From Arabidopsis thaliana (lineage: Eukaryota > Streptophyta > Magnoliopsida > Brassicales > Brassicaceae): 64,000 nucleotides of DNA. The stretch lies in the NCBI RefSeq assembly GCF_000001735.4, contig NC_003074.8, positions 3,348,101-3,412,100 on the forward strand. Direction: 5' to 3'. Under the pieces are notes generated by a model that did no database searches, was not told the origin of the DNA, and saw only the letters and a program-made list of their open reading frames with translations. Of this stretch, positions 1 through 12,930 are shown one piece after another; the stretch's first letter is position 1, and each line of letters begins with the position of its first letter. A program made the translations under genes and the position numbers.

Positions 1-2763
1 GCCTCCTGATTCTAACCATTCATTTTCATTTTAGGAAGAAGTGAACTCAGCATTGAAATACATTAAAATCGAAGCAATTGAAAAGATTAAACACTTATTT
101 TCTCGTGAAAGCAATGAGAATGTTGTAGATCTGATTTGATCGTGAGTCATTTTCAGTTTAGAGATCAAAAACATCTTAGGCATCCCATTGAACAGTCTTG
201 GTTTTGCCACATGAACAAGCTTCTTGCTTTTTTGCACACTATATCACTTACAAATCAAGGAATTTTACCTTGCAGTCCATGTATGTTAGACACCCATAAT
301 TCGAAAGCAAAATAGCTGATTGATCCAAAATTCCATTCCGCAGACCCAGATACCCATTCTCAATAAGCCTGCAGACGCAGTAAGTCACATATAAATTGAC
401 CAATTTGCAGCACTAATTGCTGGTTTCACAGAGAAACAACTGCTCATGAAGCAATACAGAAGAGCTTCTTGGTTACATTAGAAGGGAATATACCTGTCAT
501 ATTCGATATTTTCTGTTGGGGATACAGTCAATTCGTTTGCATTCTCTAGAGCTAGCAGGTATGCCACACCAACCTGTCACATTTCTGGCGATCATAAAAT
601 AATATACAAGATTCATTTTCCAAAAATGACAAGTAAACACCACTCTCATATGCTAAAAATGTTTAGTTACTATTAAAGAGCAGTAAAAATTGTCTTTCCG
701 GAGAAATTTCTGCTGTACAAAAACAGGCGGGATTCAGTTACTTACAGCAGCTGATGAGCTAAGCCCGGAGCTATCTAGTCCATTTGAGCCACTGAGGTAA
801 CCAATAATGCCCTTCAAAGATCAAAACAATTACTTAGAAACATATTCAAATACCTTTTCCATTAAATACAATTATGTCAACTATTATGGGGAAATCAAGG
901 CCTAAAAGATCAGGTATGGCAACCAAATAAGGGTAAATGTGGAACCCCAGAAGATCACACAGCAAATGTGCAGGCTAAACCTCATTTCCCATTAATGGTA
1001 AACTTTATCTATAGCTATAACCAGAAGACCAAATTTGAACCTGTTACCTGTTTGAGATTCTTTTTGCTGCTCTGTAACGCATAAACTGCTCCTCTGGCAT
1101 AAGTACCCCAGATACTTTTTTCCTTCGATGGAGATGGCGTGCTTGCACCATTCTTGTTTGCTAGGCCTATTGGGTGCTGGATTTCATCTACTCTATAATT
1201 TCAGAACCCGAAAAGCTATTAGCATTATGCATAGAAGATCTTCAATTCCTTTACCACCATGACGAGTACAAAATTGAAATGCACTAAGGAAAACAAAAAT
1301 ACCTTTAGAAAAGGTAAAATAGAATGCATGAAACAGAAACTAGAAAATCATGCAAGCTCATCCAAAACGGATACTTTTGTATCCCTTACAGCGCTAAGGG
1401 TCTTCAATTTCCAATGAATTCTAGGGAATTATGAGCAAACTTAAAGGTTGAATCTGATAAATGTCTAAGACTTAAGTGAAAGATAAGTTCATTTTCATAC
1501 TAAAATGAGATATAATGGAATGCTGGCCAGATCGAAATACTTCCACAATATCCAAGGTGCACTTTACCCTATACGGGGCTTAGTAACAAGCTTATGCACG
1601 TCTGAGGATGGATATAAAAGTTTGAAAACACTAACGACAAGATGAGAGATCATGAAAGATATGCACACCTGAAACATACTTCTCCTTCAAATTGTGCAGA
1701 GCGCAACTGGACCTGCATATAAATTAGAAAGAGAATAAACGGTACAGAGACTTCAAGGCTCAAGTGAAACACACAGACACAAGGAACTTTCCCAGCTCCG
1801 AAATATATGTTTGTCTCCTGTCTACAAACCACATTCATTTTAAATTATCCAATTCTTTAATGCTTTCTCAGGTCAGGTGAGAAACAAAAAGAGACCAGGA
1901 TACTATATTGTACACAATTAGAATCTCCATCTACTCTTAAGCTGAACCAAGCCCAGAATACGGAATGCTACTTAAGAGAATTGCATTATACCATCAACGA
2001 GACATTCATCTAAAAATTAGAATGGTGCTTATTTGCGCAAGAATCCAAGCATGTCAAACATATGAATTTGATTGACAAGTTCACTTATAAGAAACGCAGA
2101 GGTATACCAAAACACATAAGAATCATGATAACTAATACACACCTGAGTATCACCCGATGGAACAAAACCAAGAAGGATCCCTTTATTAATCGTCATAGCT
2201 GATACAGTTCCACCCTGTGAACACCAAAGATGATTTGAATTCACAAAGAAATGGTATGAATCAGACTAACTCTTGTAGTTGAATCAAAACAATGATTACA
2301 TCGCTACAATCAGAAACCAACCTGGTGATCAATGTGAGCTCCTAAAGGACATATACGATAAGGAGCGACCACCACTCGAACTTCTCCTTTATCTCTTCCA
2401 CTCATCTGAGCCACTGCCTCCTTTATGGAATTTAACTGGAGACATAAATGAACGATCTCGTAGGATTAACACCAAAGCCAAATTTCGAAAACATCCAAAC
2501 ACAAAAAACAAACACTCGCGGCAATCTGCAGCATATACATTGAGCTCCACACATAGAAACTAATGAAATTGTTCGATCACATGTGCGATTGACAATTCGC
2601 CGGGGAAATGGTTAACCGGAAAACACATCTCCGTCGCTAATTCTAACGAAAATTAACACAGTGGAGGATATTGGCACCGAGTTAACCAACGATAACAAGC
2701 AGATTCGTTGCGTAAATGGAAAAAAAAATGAAGAATAACCTCAGAATCCGTAGGCCAAGACAT
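1..2763 (-). CDS. GALAK: Galacturonic acid kinase, 5' half (partial)
   Basis: GHMP-family sugar kinase that phosphorylates D-galacturonic acid at C1, salvaging sugar released from pectin in the cytosol. Eight exons read cleanly in phase on the minus strand: 2740-2763 (ATG), 2322-2435, 2143-2214, 1669-1712, 1048-1192, 746-811, 494-573 and 269-368. They encode about 215 residues beginning MSWPTDSE. The substrate-binding start (RICPLGAHIDHQ, about residues 36-47) and the GHMP phosphate loop GLSSSAA (exon 746-811) are both visible. The family member is about 424 aa, so the C-terminal half, including the third GHMP motif, lies left of the window. Bases 1-268 are then intron. Identity (AT3G10700) is recalled; the GHMP call rests on motifs. 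Confidence 0.9.
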
Positions 2764-4022
2764 TGTCGCGAAGCTTTTCCCAGCAGTTGATCTATGGATT
2801 CTTAGAGGATTGTAGGAGTACTGAGGTTAGATGGAGAGGAAGAAGTGTGCAGAGGAAGTGCGAGTAACCTTCGAATGAGGAAGATGACCAAATAAGGTGC
2901 TGCTTGGTAACACGTCTAATTCTATCCTTTTGGTTAGTGTTTGGTAAACCTTTAATTTCCCTTCAGTTAAAAGCCTTGATTATTTTCACCATCTTTTCTA
3001 TTCCATGACTGGTTGAGTTTAGTAAAAACAGTAGTATATATTGATTCAAATCAAAAAAAATATGTCTGCTTATACTAATTGAACTATTTTCAAATAGAAA
3101 GAGACGAGATAACATTGATCTCATCTCATTTGTTATCCATATGAATTTCGTTCACTTTAAGTGATATAGGTATCTCTCATACTCATACTCGCTATCAATG
3201 TCAATTTATACGTACAATGATCCTTGGTACATTTTTACCCAAGACTTGATCTCATATAAGATATAACCCATCAGATATATAAGATCTTACAACGCAAGCT
3301 CTTCTCCAACGCCAGATTACCTCTTTGCGAGCTTTCTTGATCAGATGACCTTCTACTTACAGTTTGAGTTTTTCTTGATTTAATTTTATATGTTCTGACT
3401 TAGCGTCAAGATTATTCAAATAAAAGGGTCAAGAAGTTGTACAATGTATATCATCAGTATATGTAATTGGTCAAAACAAGGTTTGAAAACTCTCTCACGG
3501 AAGCAGGAGAATACATCCGCCGACAATGTCAGATGAAAAACAAATGAATTGCTCTCAAATTTTTTTAGTAAAAATATTCTTTGACAGCTTTATTATATCA
3601 AACTTAACTAACTATCCAAAGTTGACATTATAATCCCTATGAATATTGTAATGTCTGATTAGGATTTCAAGAGATTCTATTAAATAAACATATAAATAGA
3701 AAGATCTTCTTCTTCTTTTTTTCAAAATATAATCATATTAAAAGAAGAAACCGAGAATGAATTGAACCACAAATCATAAACATAACATCAAGTTGAATAT
3801 ATACTTCCAAACTTTGTAAACTAGAGATAGAACTCCTTGAAAAAATAAATTCGTTAAACCAAGAAACATGCCGAAGCTGAAATCCAACAGAAAACATAGT
3901 GCCCAATCTTAAACAAATATGTTTCACCGACAAGCTTATATTAACATAAAAGACTAAAACATGAGGAGCACTTGTAGTTAAATACATCCTTGGTATTTTA
4001 ATGTGAAGATTTATAATCCCCC

Positions 4023-4039
4023 TTTGTGCCTCGCACGTA
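4023..4039 (+). promoter_or_regulatory. Root-hair cis-element (RHE) match
   Basis: TTTGTGCCTCGCACGTA fits the published RHE consensus WHHDTGNNN(N)KCACGWH at every constrained position, with the 4-base spacer. It lies 150 bp upstream of the PME24 ATG. RHE is the binding site for RHD6/RSL4-type bHLH factors in root-hair-specific genes, and PME24 is known as RHS12, a root-hair-specific gene. The match is seen directly; function here is inferred. Confidence 0.75.
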
Positions 4040-4082
4040 AGTTGTTAGAGGTCTATTCAAATGATTATATTTTTCCTTCGTC

Positions 4083-4090
4083 TTTATATG
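4083..4090 (+). promoter_or_regulatory. Probable TATA box of PME24
   Basis: TTTATATG about 100 bp upstream of the start codon, placed downstream of the RHE. Spacing would give a transcript leader of roughly 70 bases. Confidence 0.5.
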
Positions 4091-4188
4091 GACCCTCCAA
4101 CTCCAACATCTACAAACCAAACATAACTAACGAGAAACTTCAAAAGAATACAAAGAAAAATTAGAAAAGAGGGACGGAGGATACAAAT

Positions 4189-6137
4189 ATGTCCTCTCCT
4201 TACGGCAAAGTCGACGAGCGTGAACATGTAAGGCTCGAAGCTCGTCGTAAGACGAGAAAGAACATCGCAATCATCGCTGTATCACTAGTCATTCTTGCCG
4301 GAATCGTGATCGGAGCTGTGTTTGGAACCATGGCTCACAAGAAGTCACCAGAGACAGTGGAGACTAATAACAACGGAGACTCAATCTCCGTTTCCGTTAA
4401 AGCCGTTTGCGACGTTACGTTGCATAAAGAAAAATGCTTCGAAACCCTCGGATCAGCTCCAAACGCAAGCAGTCTCAATCCAGAAGAGCTCTTCAGATAC
4501 GCAGTCAAAATCACAATCGCCGAAGTTTCAAAAGCTATCAACGCTTTCTCTTCATCCTTAGGCGATGAAAAGAACAACATCACCATGAACGCTTGCGCTG
4601 AGCTTCTTGACCTAACGATAGATAACCTCAACAACACGTTAACCTCATCATCAAACGGTGATGTCACGGTTCCTGAGCTAGTCGATGATCTCCGTACATG
4701 GCTGAGTTCAGCCGGGACGTATCAACGGACGTGCGTGGAAACGTTGGCTCCAGATATGAGGCCGTTCGGCGAAAGTCATCTCAAGAACTCAACGGAGTTG
4801 ACGAGTAACGCACTAGCGATCATCACATGGCTCGGGAAGATCGCTGACTCTTTCAAACTCCGGAGGCGTTTGTTAACAACTGCAGACGTGGAGGTGGACT
4901 TCCACGCGGGTCGGAGATTGTTGCAGAGCACGGATTTGAGGAAAGTGGCGGATATTGTGGTGGCGAAGGATGGTTCAGGGAAGTATAGAACGATAAAGAG
5001 GGCTTTACAAGATGTGCCAGAGAAGAGTGAGAAGAGGACGATTATATATGTGAAGAAAGGAGTTTATTTTGAGAATGTGAAGGTGGAGAAGAAGATGTGG
5101 AATGTTATTGTGGTTGGAGATGGCGAGAGCAAGAGTATTGTCTCTGGTAGACTTAATGTCATCGATGGAACTCCCACTTTTAAGACCGCCACATTCGGTA
5201 AACCTCTCTCTGTTTTTGTTTTTCTTCTTGTTTACTTTTGGAAACAGAGGATTTCGAAATAGCACGACTTGGTTGTTTCATTAATTTAATTATGGCCTAA
5301 TAATATCAAAGTAGACTAAATAATCTCATAAATCAAAGATATAATGTTTAGAATTATGATTGGTAACGTTATTCTGAAATAATATCAACTAGAAAACCGA
5401 ACATAATATCATTACTTATAACCCAAGAAATCGGTTTTTGACATGCTCTGTTTTCTGCAGCTGTGTTTGGAAAAGGGTTTATGGCAAGAGACATGGGCTT
5501 CATCAACACAGCTGGTCCATCCAAACATCAAGCTGTTGCTCTAATGGTAAGCGCAGATCTCACAGCATTTTACCGTTGCACGATGAACGCATACCAAGAC
5601 ACGCTTTACGTTCATGCACAACGCCAATTCTACCGTGAATGCACCATTATCGGAACAGTAGATTTCATCTTTGGTAACTCAGCTTCAGTTCTCCAAAGCT
5701 GCCGGATTCTCCCTCGCCGACCAATGAAAGGACAACAAAACACAATCACGGCTCAAGGACGTACTGATCCGAACATGAACACAGGAATCTCGATTCACCG
5801 TTGTAACATCTCTCCACTCGGTGACCTAACCGATGTTATGACGTTTCTAGGTCGACCATGGAAGAATTTCTCGACGACGGTTATAATGGACTCGTATTTG
5901 CATGGTTTTATTGACCGGAAAGGCTGGTTACCGTGGACCGGAGATTCTGCGCCGGATACTATATTTTACGGTGAGTATAAGAATACCGGTCCTGGTGCAT
6001 CGACGAAGAATAGGGTTAAGTGGAAGGGTTTGAGGTTTCTTAGTACGAAGGAAGCGAATAGGTTTACGGTGAAACCTTTCATCGACGGTGGAAGATGGCT
6101 TCCGGCGACGAAAGTGCCGTTCAGGTCCGGTCTCTGA
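4189..6137 (+). CDS. PME24: Pectinesterase/pectinesterase inhibitor 24
   Basis: Type-I pectin methylesterase that demethylesterifies homogalacturonan in the wall. Two exons, 4189-5197 and 5461-6137, give 561 aa. An N-terminal membrane anchor (about residues 26-46, IIAVSLVILAGIVIGAVFG) precedes a PMEI pro-domain (about 66-210) with paired cysteines. The linker carries two processing motifs, RRRLL near 225-229 and GRRLL near 242-246, typical of sites cut by the Golgi subtilase S1P. The catalytic domain then shows QAVAL, YQDTLY, the nucleophile motif DFIFGN and LGRPWK, so it should be active. It is convergent with PME25. The promoter RHE supports root-hair expression. Length and sequence match AT3G10710 (RHS12) as recalled. 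Confidence 0.93.
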
Positions 6138-6538
6138 GTTTGTCGTTTCCGTTAACGAGATTCCCAATTCAAATCTCTTTTCTTTTTGGATCTTTGTAAT
6201 TTATAAATATATATTTTTTCATTATGTGAGAGTTTTCAGTGTTACTCTTATTCTTTTGTATCTATGTTTGTTTGATATGATTCAAATGACATACTCGTAG
6301 TTGTGGTATAGTCCAGATATATTATAGCTATATAATCAAATTTCATGGCATCAAAACTTAGCTTTATTGGTTATCTGAAGCAATAAATAAAGTTAGAAGC
6401 ACGTCTAGATTTACATGAGAACCACTCCCATTGACTCGTCCCAACAACTAGAACAAATGAAAATTTCTTGATTTATTTTTTAAATGAGGAAGTACGTATA
6501 ATTAAATATGTTTACATATAATATGTTGTTCATCAATT
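6138..6538. other. Convergent 3' intergenic gap
   Basis: About 400 bp of AT-rich sequence between the stop codons of PME24 and PME25. It must hold both 3'UTRs and polyadenylation regions. No further gene is seen. Confidence 0.6.
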
Positions 6539-9481
6539 TCATTCTTTGCTAAGCAAACCACCATAGAAAGGAATATCGGTTTGAGGCAACCATGTATCTC
6601 CCATGGTGAAGTTGTAGACCGTGAAGTTCATGGCTTCTGCCAAGTTCAATAAATTGTACCCTAACCACTGCACTCTCTGGTTCGTGTTAGCACCTGGTCC
6701 AAAGTTACTATACTCACCGTAGTAGATTGTGTCTAGTCCAATTGTACCGTTCCATTCGAGCCATCCGACTGGTTGAACAATGTCACTAATGTATGATTGC
6801 ATGAAAACCGTCCTTGAGTATGGCTTCCACGGTCTCCCTAAGAATGTCATGGCAGATTTAGGCTCAGCTGCAAGATCTGGGGCGGCTTTTATTGTACAAT
6901 TGATGATAGAGATTCCGGTATTCTGGTTTGGATCGAGTCTTCCATGCGCTGTTATTGCGTTCTTTTGCTTGGCCATCGGTTTTCGAGCATATATGTTGCA
7001 GTTTTGAAAAATTGCGGCTGCATTTCCGAATATAAAATCGACGGTACCTATAACAAACAGAGGATAAAAAAGGGGATATATGTTAAAACATATTAGTGAA
7101 ATAGAAGAATAGTTATATGTTAAAGCAAGGACCACATTATATAATTGACTAGTTTTGACTATTTTGGTGAGTCCTAACTACTTAGCAATAGTTCTCAAAG
7201 TTATGAGATTGAGCCTAGTTTAAAAAGTCATATTCCAATAACAGTTAATAAATCAGTGTGGAAAATGAAGCGGAAACAAAACTTATATTACCATATATAT
7301 CGCATTCGCGATAGAATTGTCTAAGAGAATGGACGTAGAGAGTATCTTGATAGCCTTCAAAACTACACCGATAAAAACTTGATCCTTCCGCATTGTTCCT
7401 CAAAGCCACTGCCTGATGTTTTTCAGGTCCGGCTGTGTTTCTGAATGTAACATCAACCGCCATGAACCGCTCTCCAACCACAGCTAGAAAATAAAAATAA
7501 AACTATATATCATTAACTAAGTAATTCCAAATGACAAAAAGAGAGATAAGAATACCAACCGAAGCTCGAGCAATTATACGTAGTCCAACCATCAACAACA
7601 TTATGGTTCCCTGTAATAATCGTCTTATTGATCCCATCTCCCATAAGCATTAAGTTCTTTTTGTTGATGGGAACAACAATATATTCTTCATAGACACCTT
7701 CTCTTGCGTAGATAACAAAGTAACCATCCTCTGGTCTAGTGTTATTAGGTGCGGCTGCAATAGCATCGGTGATGGTTGTGAAGTTGTCGGATTTGAACGG
7801 ACCGACGATCACTGCTTTACTCACGAGGATGGAACCGCCGCTGGTCTCACCTAGCTCCCCTAAGTTCCGGCTAGTTTTCCGGCAATCTTTGTCGTTGTCG
7901 CATGTTTTACGTAAACCCTATACCAGAAAAAGAAAATGTGCTTAGTACATGATTAGCTTGTAGACTCATGCCTTTTTAAAATCAATGTTCATTGTAGCCA
8001 CACATGAAATGACCGGGACACTCTTATGCACGTGAATACAGTTGGATCCGAATGGGGACCAAATTGATTTCTTTTGTTAAAGTCAAAGATAGGACTCATT
8101 TGATCATTGTTGAGTTGTACTAAAATGTGCGTAGGCCATGTGCCATTTACTCTCTTACGCGTGTTCTGGCTCACACACACAAAACAAGAGCACATCCATT
8201 TATGACTCGATCTAGAAAATTTTAGATATGCACGAATATTAAATCATTCCGTGCGTCCAAAGTAGTAAATTCATACCATATTTAACTTAGTATATGTCCT
8301 CCTACGATGCTTATCTATTCATACATGTATGTCCAAAAAGGCTTTTGCATAACCTTTCATTATTCATGTTTGAATTGTGGTGAGTGGTGACCATACAAAA
8401 ATTATTATAAATCATCGATTTAAAAACTCTGTTTTGATTTTTTCTAAGGATTTATGATAAGAAGGCATATATATATATATATATATATAATGTTTTTGGT
8501 ATTTCCCCAAATTCCTATTCTTATATCTCTATGCCAACCATTTCAAAAATATGTAATGTCTTTACAACTAGATTATTAACAACTTTATAATAATATGTAA
8601 AGGAATGTATAAAAGCTAGTATAAACAAACAAACAAAAACGAAAAAAGAAAAGAATTAGAAACAAGTTTTAATTAATTACCTTAATCAAAGTCTCGAGCG
8701 GTTCGCGATAGGTTGAGTTCCCACCACCAAGAATCTTCCCTTTGGAGGCTTTAAACCTCTTCAGGTTACGGTTAAGTGCGTGGCTCACAAGTCCTAACGA
8801 GATACTGTAAAGGCGAGTGAGATTCCCCATCGGCGAACCAATCGCGGCGGCGAAACCACTCTTAGCCTCCACGAGTCCGTCAAGACACGTCTGCTGATTC
8901 GTCACTACACCACTGAGAAGACTGTTCACATGCTCGACGAGAGCTGCCGTCATCACCTGCGCCGTCTTAAGCTCCGTCGTGACGGTTTCAAGGTAGTTCA
9001 CACTCAGCTCCGATAACTCGCCGCAGTCCGCCACCGCCCCTATTTCCTCGGCCGTGGCCGAGCCTGGTTTGCTTTCCACGCGCCGCGCGTAACTGGTGAT
9101 GACTTTGGATAGACGGCTTGCTTGCTTGAGGCATTGCTTTATAGTGAATTTGCCGTAACGGTAAGGATCTGACGGTGAGGATTTGACAGCGTTGAGGATC
9201 GTACGGCAAAGCTTAGGGTATGGAGTTGACTTGCAAGCGAGAGAAGGTGACTGAGACTGTGACGGAGGCAAAGAAGGTGGCTGTGACGGTGGCACGAATA
9301 TTGGTGGCTGTGACGGAGGGAAGAATGGTGACTCTACCGGAGGCTCAAAAGGTAGCTGTGACGGAGGCTCAGAATGTGGCTGTGATGGAGATTGTTGTGA
9401 TGAGATAAGCAGAGCACATGAGAGGAAGATAAAAGACAAGAACAAGAGAGAAGAAGTGAAGTTTAGTGTTTGCATTTTCAT
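6539..9481 (-). CDS. PME25: Pectinesterase/pectinesterase inhibitor 25
   Basis: Second type-I pectin methylesterase. Four exons, 8681-9481, 7560-7917, 7292-7483 and 6539-7047, total 1,860 nt and 619 aa. A secretory signal peptide ([17 protein letters not shown], about residues 12-28) is followed by a proline/serine-rich stretch to about residue 80, built of SQPP/SEPP-like pieces as in extensin-like linkers. The PMEI domain follows (about 80-230). Catalytic motifs are complete: QAVAL, YQDTLY, DFIFGN and LGRPWK. Unlike PME24, the linker (near [11 protein letters not shown]) has no RRLL-type basic cleavage site. Exons 3 and 4 splice the catalytic domain at positions PME24 leaves uninterrupted. 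Length matches AT3G10720. Confidence 0.92.
8467..8488. repeat. (AT)11 microsatellite
   Basis: Pure dinucleotide run inside the first intron of PME25. Likely length-variable between accessions. Confidence 0.95.
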
Positions 9482-10455
9482 CCTTTTTGTTTTGTTTGTG
9501 TATTGATGGTGTTTGTTATTTTGGATCTAAAATCTGCTATATATATAGACTATACGAGGAGCTTTCTGCTATTTAATGAATGCATGGGCTCGAGGGAAAC
9601 TGAATTTATCATTTATGTAATGCATGTTGGTCTAATAATTAAGGGTTATACTCGTTTTGGTCAAATGAAGAGTTTTTTTGGAGCCGGTGGTCCACCGTCA
9701 CGACGACCAAACATGGGTTGACTTGGTTAGGAAAGGTTTCTTCATGTGATTTAACCGTAAAAAATGGCTATTTTTAGAGCTTAATTTTGTTTAGCTCAAT
9801 TTGTTATGCCAGTTGACACTGTAAAAAATTAACATTAATCAGACATGTCAAAGATGAATTTGTATTTAATTTAATTTATAATCAAACAAGCTGTGTTGAC
9901 TTGGAAGAGGGTTTCATATCTATTATTTGACCGTAGATTTTGCATGTGATGTGTTGGGAAGCTTTTAGACAAGGCAAGACGGTGCAGCCTAGAAGAAGAA
10001 GTCGTCACTTTGTCGATTACGCAATTCACACTAACAAGTTATGGTCCATCTATATACACACTCTTCCTATTCATCACATATCGTTGTAATACCAAGTACC
10101 CAAGGTAACCATTAATAATCCAAATTCAATATTTGTTTCAACTAATGAAATATGTATACTCTATTAGAATTTGTATGATTTGTTTTAGGTGAAAGCTTAA
10201 ATTGAAACTCTGTTACAAAACCAAAACCGGACATCAAACTAAGATCTATATTATTCAATTCGGAGGATACATACCCTGACCAAATAAACCGAACCAAAAC
10301 AGATTTGAAGCTAATAATCACGAATACAACCAAATGATTCTGATTACAGACTAAGAGAAGCTTTCCCACCACATAAACTAACACAAAAAAAGAAGAGAGA
10401 TATCTATTAGAGGGAATGTTACAAAGAGAAGAAAAGTTTGACGTGGACTTTCAGA
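9482..10455. other. PME25 promoter and SUN2 3' flank
   Basis: The left part is the PME25 5' flank, with a TATA run at about 9537-9550 (TATATATAGC on the minus strand). The right part (about 10140-10455) is probably the SUN2 3'UTR. No additional gene seen. Confidence 0.5.
9537..9550 (-). promoter_or_regulatory. Probable TATA box of PME25
   Basis: TATATATAGC on the minus strand about 60 bp upstream of the PME25 start codon. Confidence 0.5.
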
Positions 10456-12422
10456 TCAAGCATGAGCAACAGAGACTGAGTCTAGTTCACGGCCATGAAC
10501 CCTGAAGCGGTAGATGCAAGTGTGTGAAGAGCTTCCATGGTTGGAATTGAAGTCTAGCCTGACAGTGTTGACAAGTCCTGAGTGAGCAGAGTCTGCAATG
10601 TCGAATGTCTGTGCATTGGACCTGTCTAAGTCGTAACTGAATTCTGTAAGAAGGGGCATTGTCTCAGTCTCCATATCTATGTCACCTAGCCATCCTGATA
10701 CACGGCAATCCTTTGGGGCGCTCGATCTGTCATATGCTACAGCCTGTTCGATTAAATGGTGCATAACATAACCGTAAGATTAGTATTGCCTTTTAGTGGT
10801 CAGACAAGAAGAAATTTATCAGACAAATGATCACAAGGATGAACAATGATGGAAAGCAATGTGTGACCATCACATTACACACTCTTGAGACTATTTCCCT
10901 TCAGCTACTGTTTCCTAAGGATATCCGTAAACAGTGAATATTACAGTTCCACTAATTGTAAACTTACAAGCTCTTCCCATACATACGGTTCTTTTCTCTG
11001 TCAACGATGTCCCAAACAAAGCACAACAACACAGTGGCATTGATATTAGACAAAGGAACTGCTAAAGCTAGTGATTTGCAGAAAATAACAATAGGTAAAA
11101 TCCTCCTCAATGCATATTGTCACAGCTAGTGCCTAAACTAAACCTCAAACTATAAGAACTCAAATTCACAAAACTAGTTTCTTGCCCTCTATTCGATAAC
11201 CTATTGTCACCAGCAATCCAATCCGAAGTACAGGGCATCTCAATACCAACAACATTTAACAGAGAACCCTTCTTGAAGGCTCAAATTAACATATAAAAAT
11301 CAATCATTTTGTGAAAGTTTAGTATTGAGATGTTAGTACTACCTTAGAGACATGTTCCAAAGTAACAGCTTCTGGAATTATTGGTGCTCTTAGCCTGACT
11401 AGAACATATCCATTGCTTCCTTTCAGAGGAAAACACTGTCCAGGCTCCCCGAAACTCGGAGTTAACATCTTAACCGCTTTGCTATGAACCCGTCTCCTGC
11501 TTGTCCCAAACCAATTACGCCCATTTCCAACAAGAAACGGATCCGAATGCCCCATTACAAAAGCTCCACCAGACGCTAACGCATAATCTACTCGACCAAG
11601 GCCATCTGCAACATGTTTCCCTATCTCTTTCTCCACTATGTCACGAGCATAAGCCCTCAGTTTATCAATGTTAACATCAGAATCACCGACCTTACCCTTC
11701 TTCAACTCCTCGTAAACTCTCTCTAACTCCTCTCTAGACACCAAAGGTTTAGCATTTAACTCATCTACAGAAACCTGTAACCTCTCTGTCTTAGACTCTA
11801 CCTTCTTCAACTCACTATGTAACACAGAAGATGTGGAATCTATCGTCTGCCTCAATGCTCTTGATTCACTATCCATCTTCTTATCAAGAAACTCAACTTG
11901 AACCTGCATCATCTTCGTCGTAGTCTTCACCAAACCATCAACTGCAGAAATCCGACTCTCCAATTCCGAAAGCACCATTTCCGTTTCAATTGGGAAATTC
12001 GAAGAAGACAGAGACGAATCCTTCAAAGTCAATTTCCTAATCAACTGAATCAATCCAACAAGTAACAAAAGAGCCCCAAATTGCTTCGCGAATACCCTAA
12101 CCACTGTCTTCCATTTCCCTCTATCTATCTTATTCCCCTGAGACTTCCGCGTCCGACGCTGCGTGGTGGTTGTATTAGTCCCCGTCGCGGTGGATCCTGA
12201 TTTCCTTGTCACCGGACCTACGTCGTAGGTGTTGGATCTCTCACCGGCAGCCTCGGCGCGAATCAGATCCTTGTTCGTACCAGCAGACGACTCTCCAATT
12301 GCCGCATTGGCATGAGATTCGCTCGGCGGGAAATCAAAATTAGATTTCTTCTCACCGGAGAGAACCGGCGTCCGCCTTATTGTCCTAGGACTAGCGGTGA
12401 TTGACACCGTTGACGCCGACAT
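10456..12422 (-). CDS. SUN2: SUN-domain nuclear envelope protein 2
   Basis: Inner nuclear membrane protein that pairs with KASH partners (WIPs, SINEs) to form LINC bridges to the cytoskeleton. Two exons, 11343-12422 and 10456-10743, give 455 aa. The first true ATG is 12420-12422 (MSASTV); the open frame extends 9 bases upstream only to a TTG. A basic, Ser/Thr-rich nucleoplasmic segment is followed by one membrane span ([14 protein letters not shown], about residues 107-122). A coiled coil follows (about 140-240, rich in [10 protein letters not shown]-type heptads). The C-terminal SUN domain (about 270-455) is interrupted once by the single intron and ends at SVSVAHA. Length matches AT3G10730. 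SUN1 is the close paralogue elsewhere. Confidence 0.93.
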
Positions 12423-12930
12423 GATCTTCAATTTTGAACTACAGAATTCGAAATGCTCTTCCTTATGAATAAATAAACCCTAATTTTGACTACAGAGAGA
12501 GAGATTTGAAATGGAAGAAGAGTGAGGAAGTTTATATAGGAGAGAGATCACTACAAAATTCAATTTTGAAAATCTGAATCGTGTGTTCTTCAGTTTCGCC
12601 ATTTTTATTTGTTTTGATGCTCCTCCATTTTTTTCAAAATTCATTATGATGGGCTTTTAAAAGCCCAATAATGGAAATAAAATGGCCCAGCCCACTTTCA
12701 CGCCTCGTCATCTTCTTTTATGCTAAGAAGAAACTGTTGCTTCATCATTCTTGCATATCAAGATATCTAGAGTCGAGATAAGCTCATGATTAAAGAAAGT
12801 AAATTTATTCACCAGACTATTATTATATATACACAAGGGTACGTTATAAGCATTTATGGAATGTAATTAGATTTGAACCACAAAGAGACTTTTGACATGA
12901 AAGTTGATACTTCCTTGTCATTGTTTCTCT
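12423..12930. other. SUN2 promoter / ASD1 3' flank
   Basis: Contains a cluster of GCCCA/GGCCCA motifs at about 12660-12700, resembling the site-II elements found in promoters of proliferation-linked plant genes and oriented toward SUN2. An ASD1 3'UTR probably occupies the right side. No gene seen. Confidence 0.5.

Larger units (their letters stand above)
2764..4188. other. Intergenic: divergent GALAK and PME24 promoters
   Basis: AT-rich sequence between the two divergent start codons. Bases 2764-2900 are probably the GALAK 5'UTR. The right end carries the PME24 root-hair element and TATA box listed separately. I see no convincing gene between; the short open frame at 3733-3987 has no recognisable features. 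Confidence 0.6.

Noticed and set aside
35-139. Plus-strand open stretch after an acceptor-like TTTTAG (EEVNSALKYIKIEAIEK...) ending in TGA
   Set aside because: It lies where the opposite strand should be a GALAK intron, has no visible partner exon, and the AT-rich strand is open both ways. It could be the last exon of a neighbouring gene, but nothing in the window supports that.
12423-12431. Three-residue N-terminal extension of SUN2
   Set aside because: The upstream codon is TTG, not ATG. The ATG at 12420-12422 gives the expected 455 aa.
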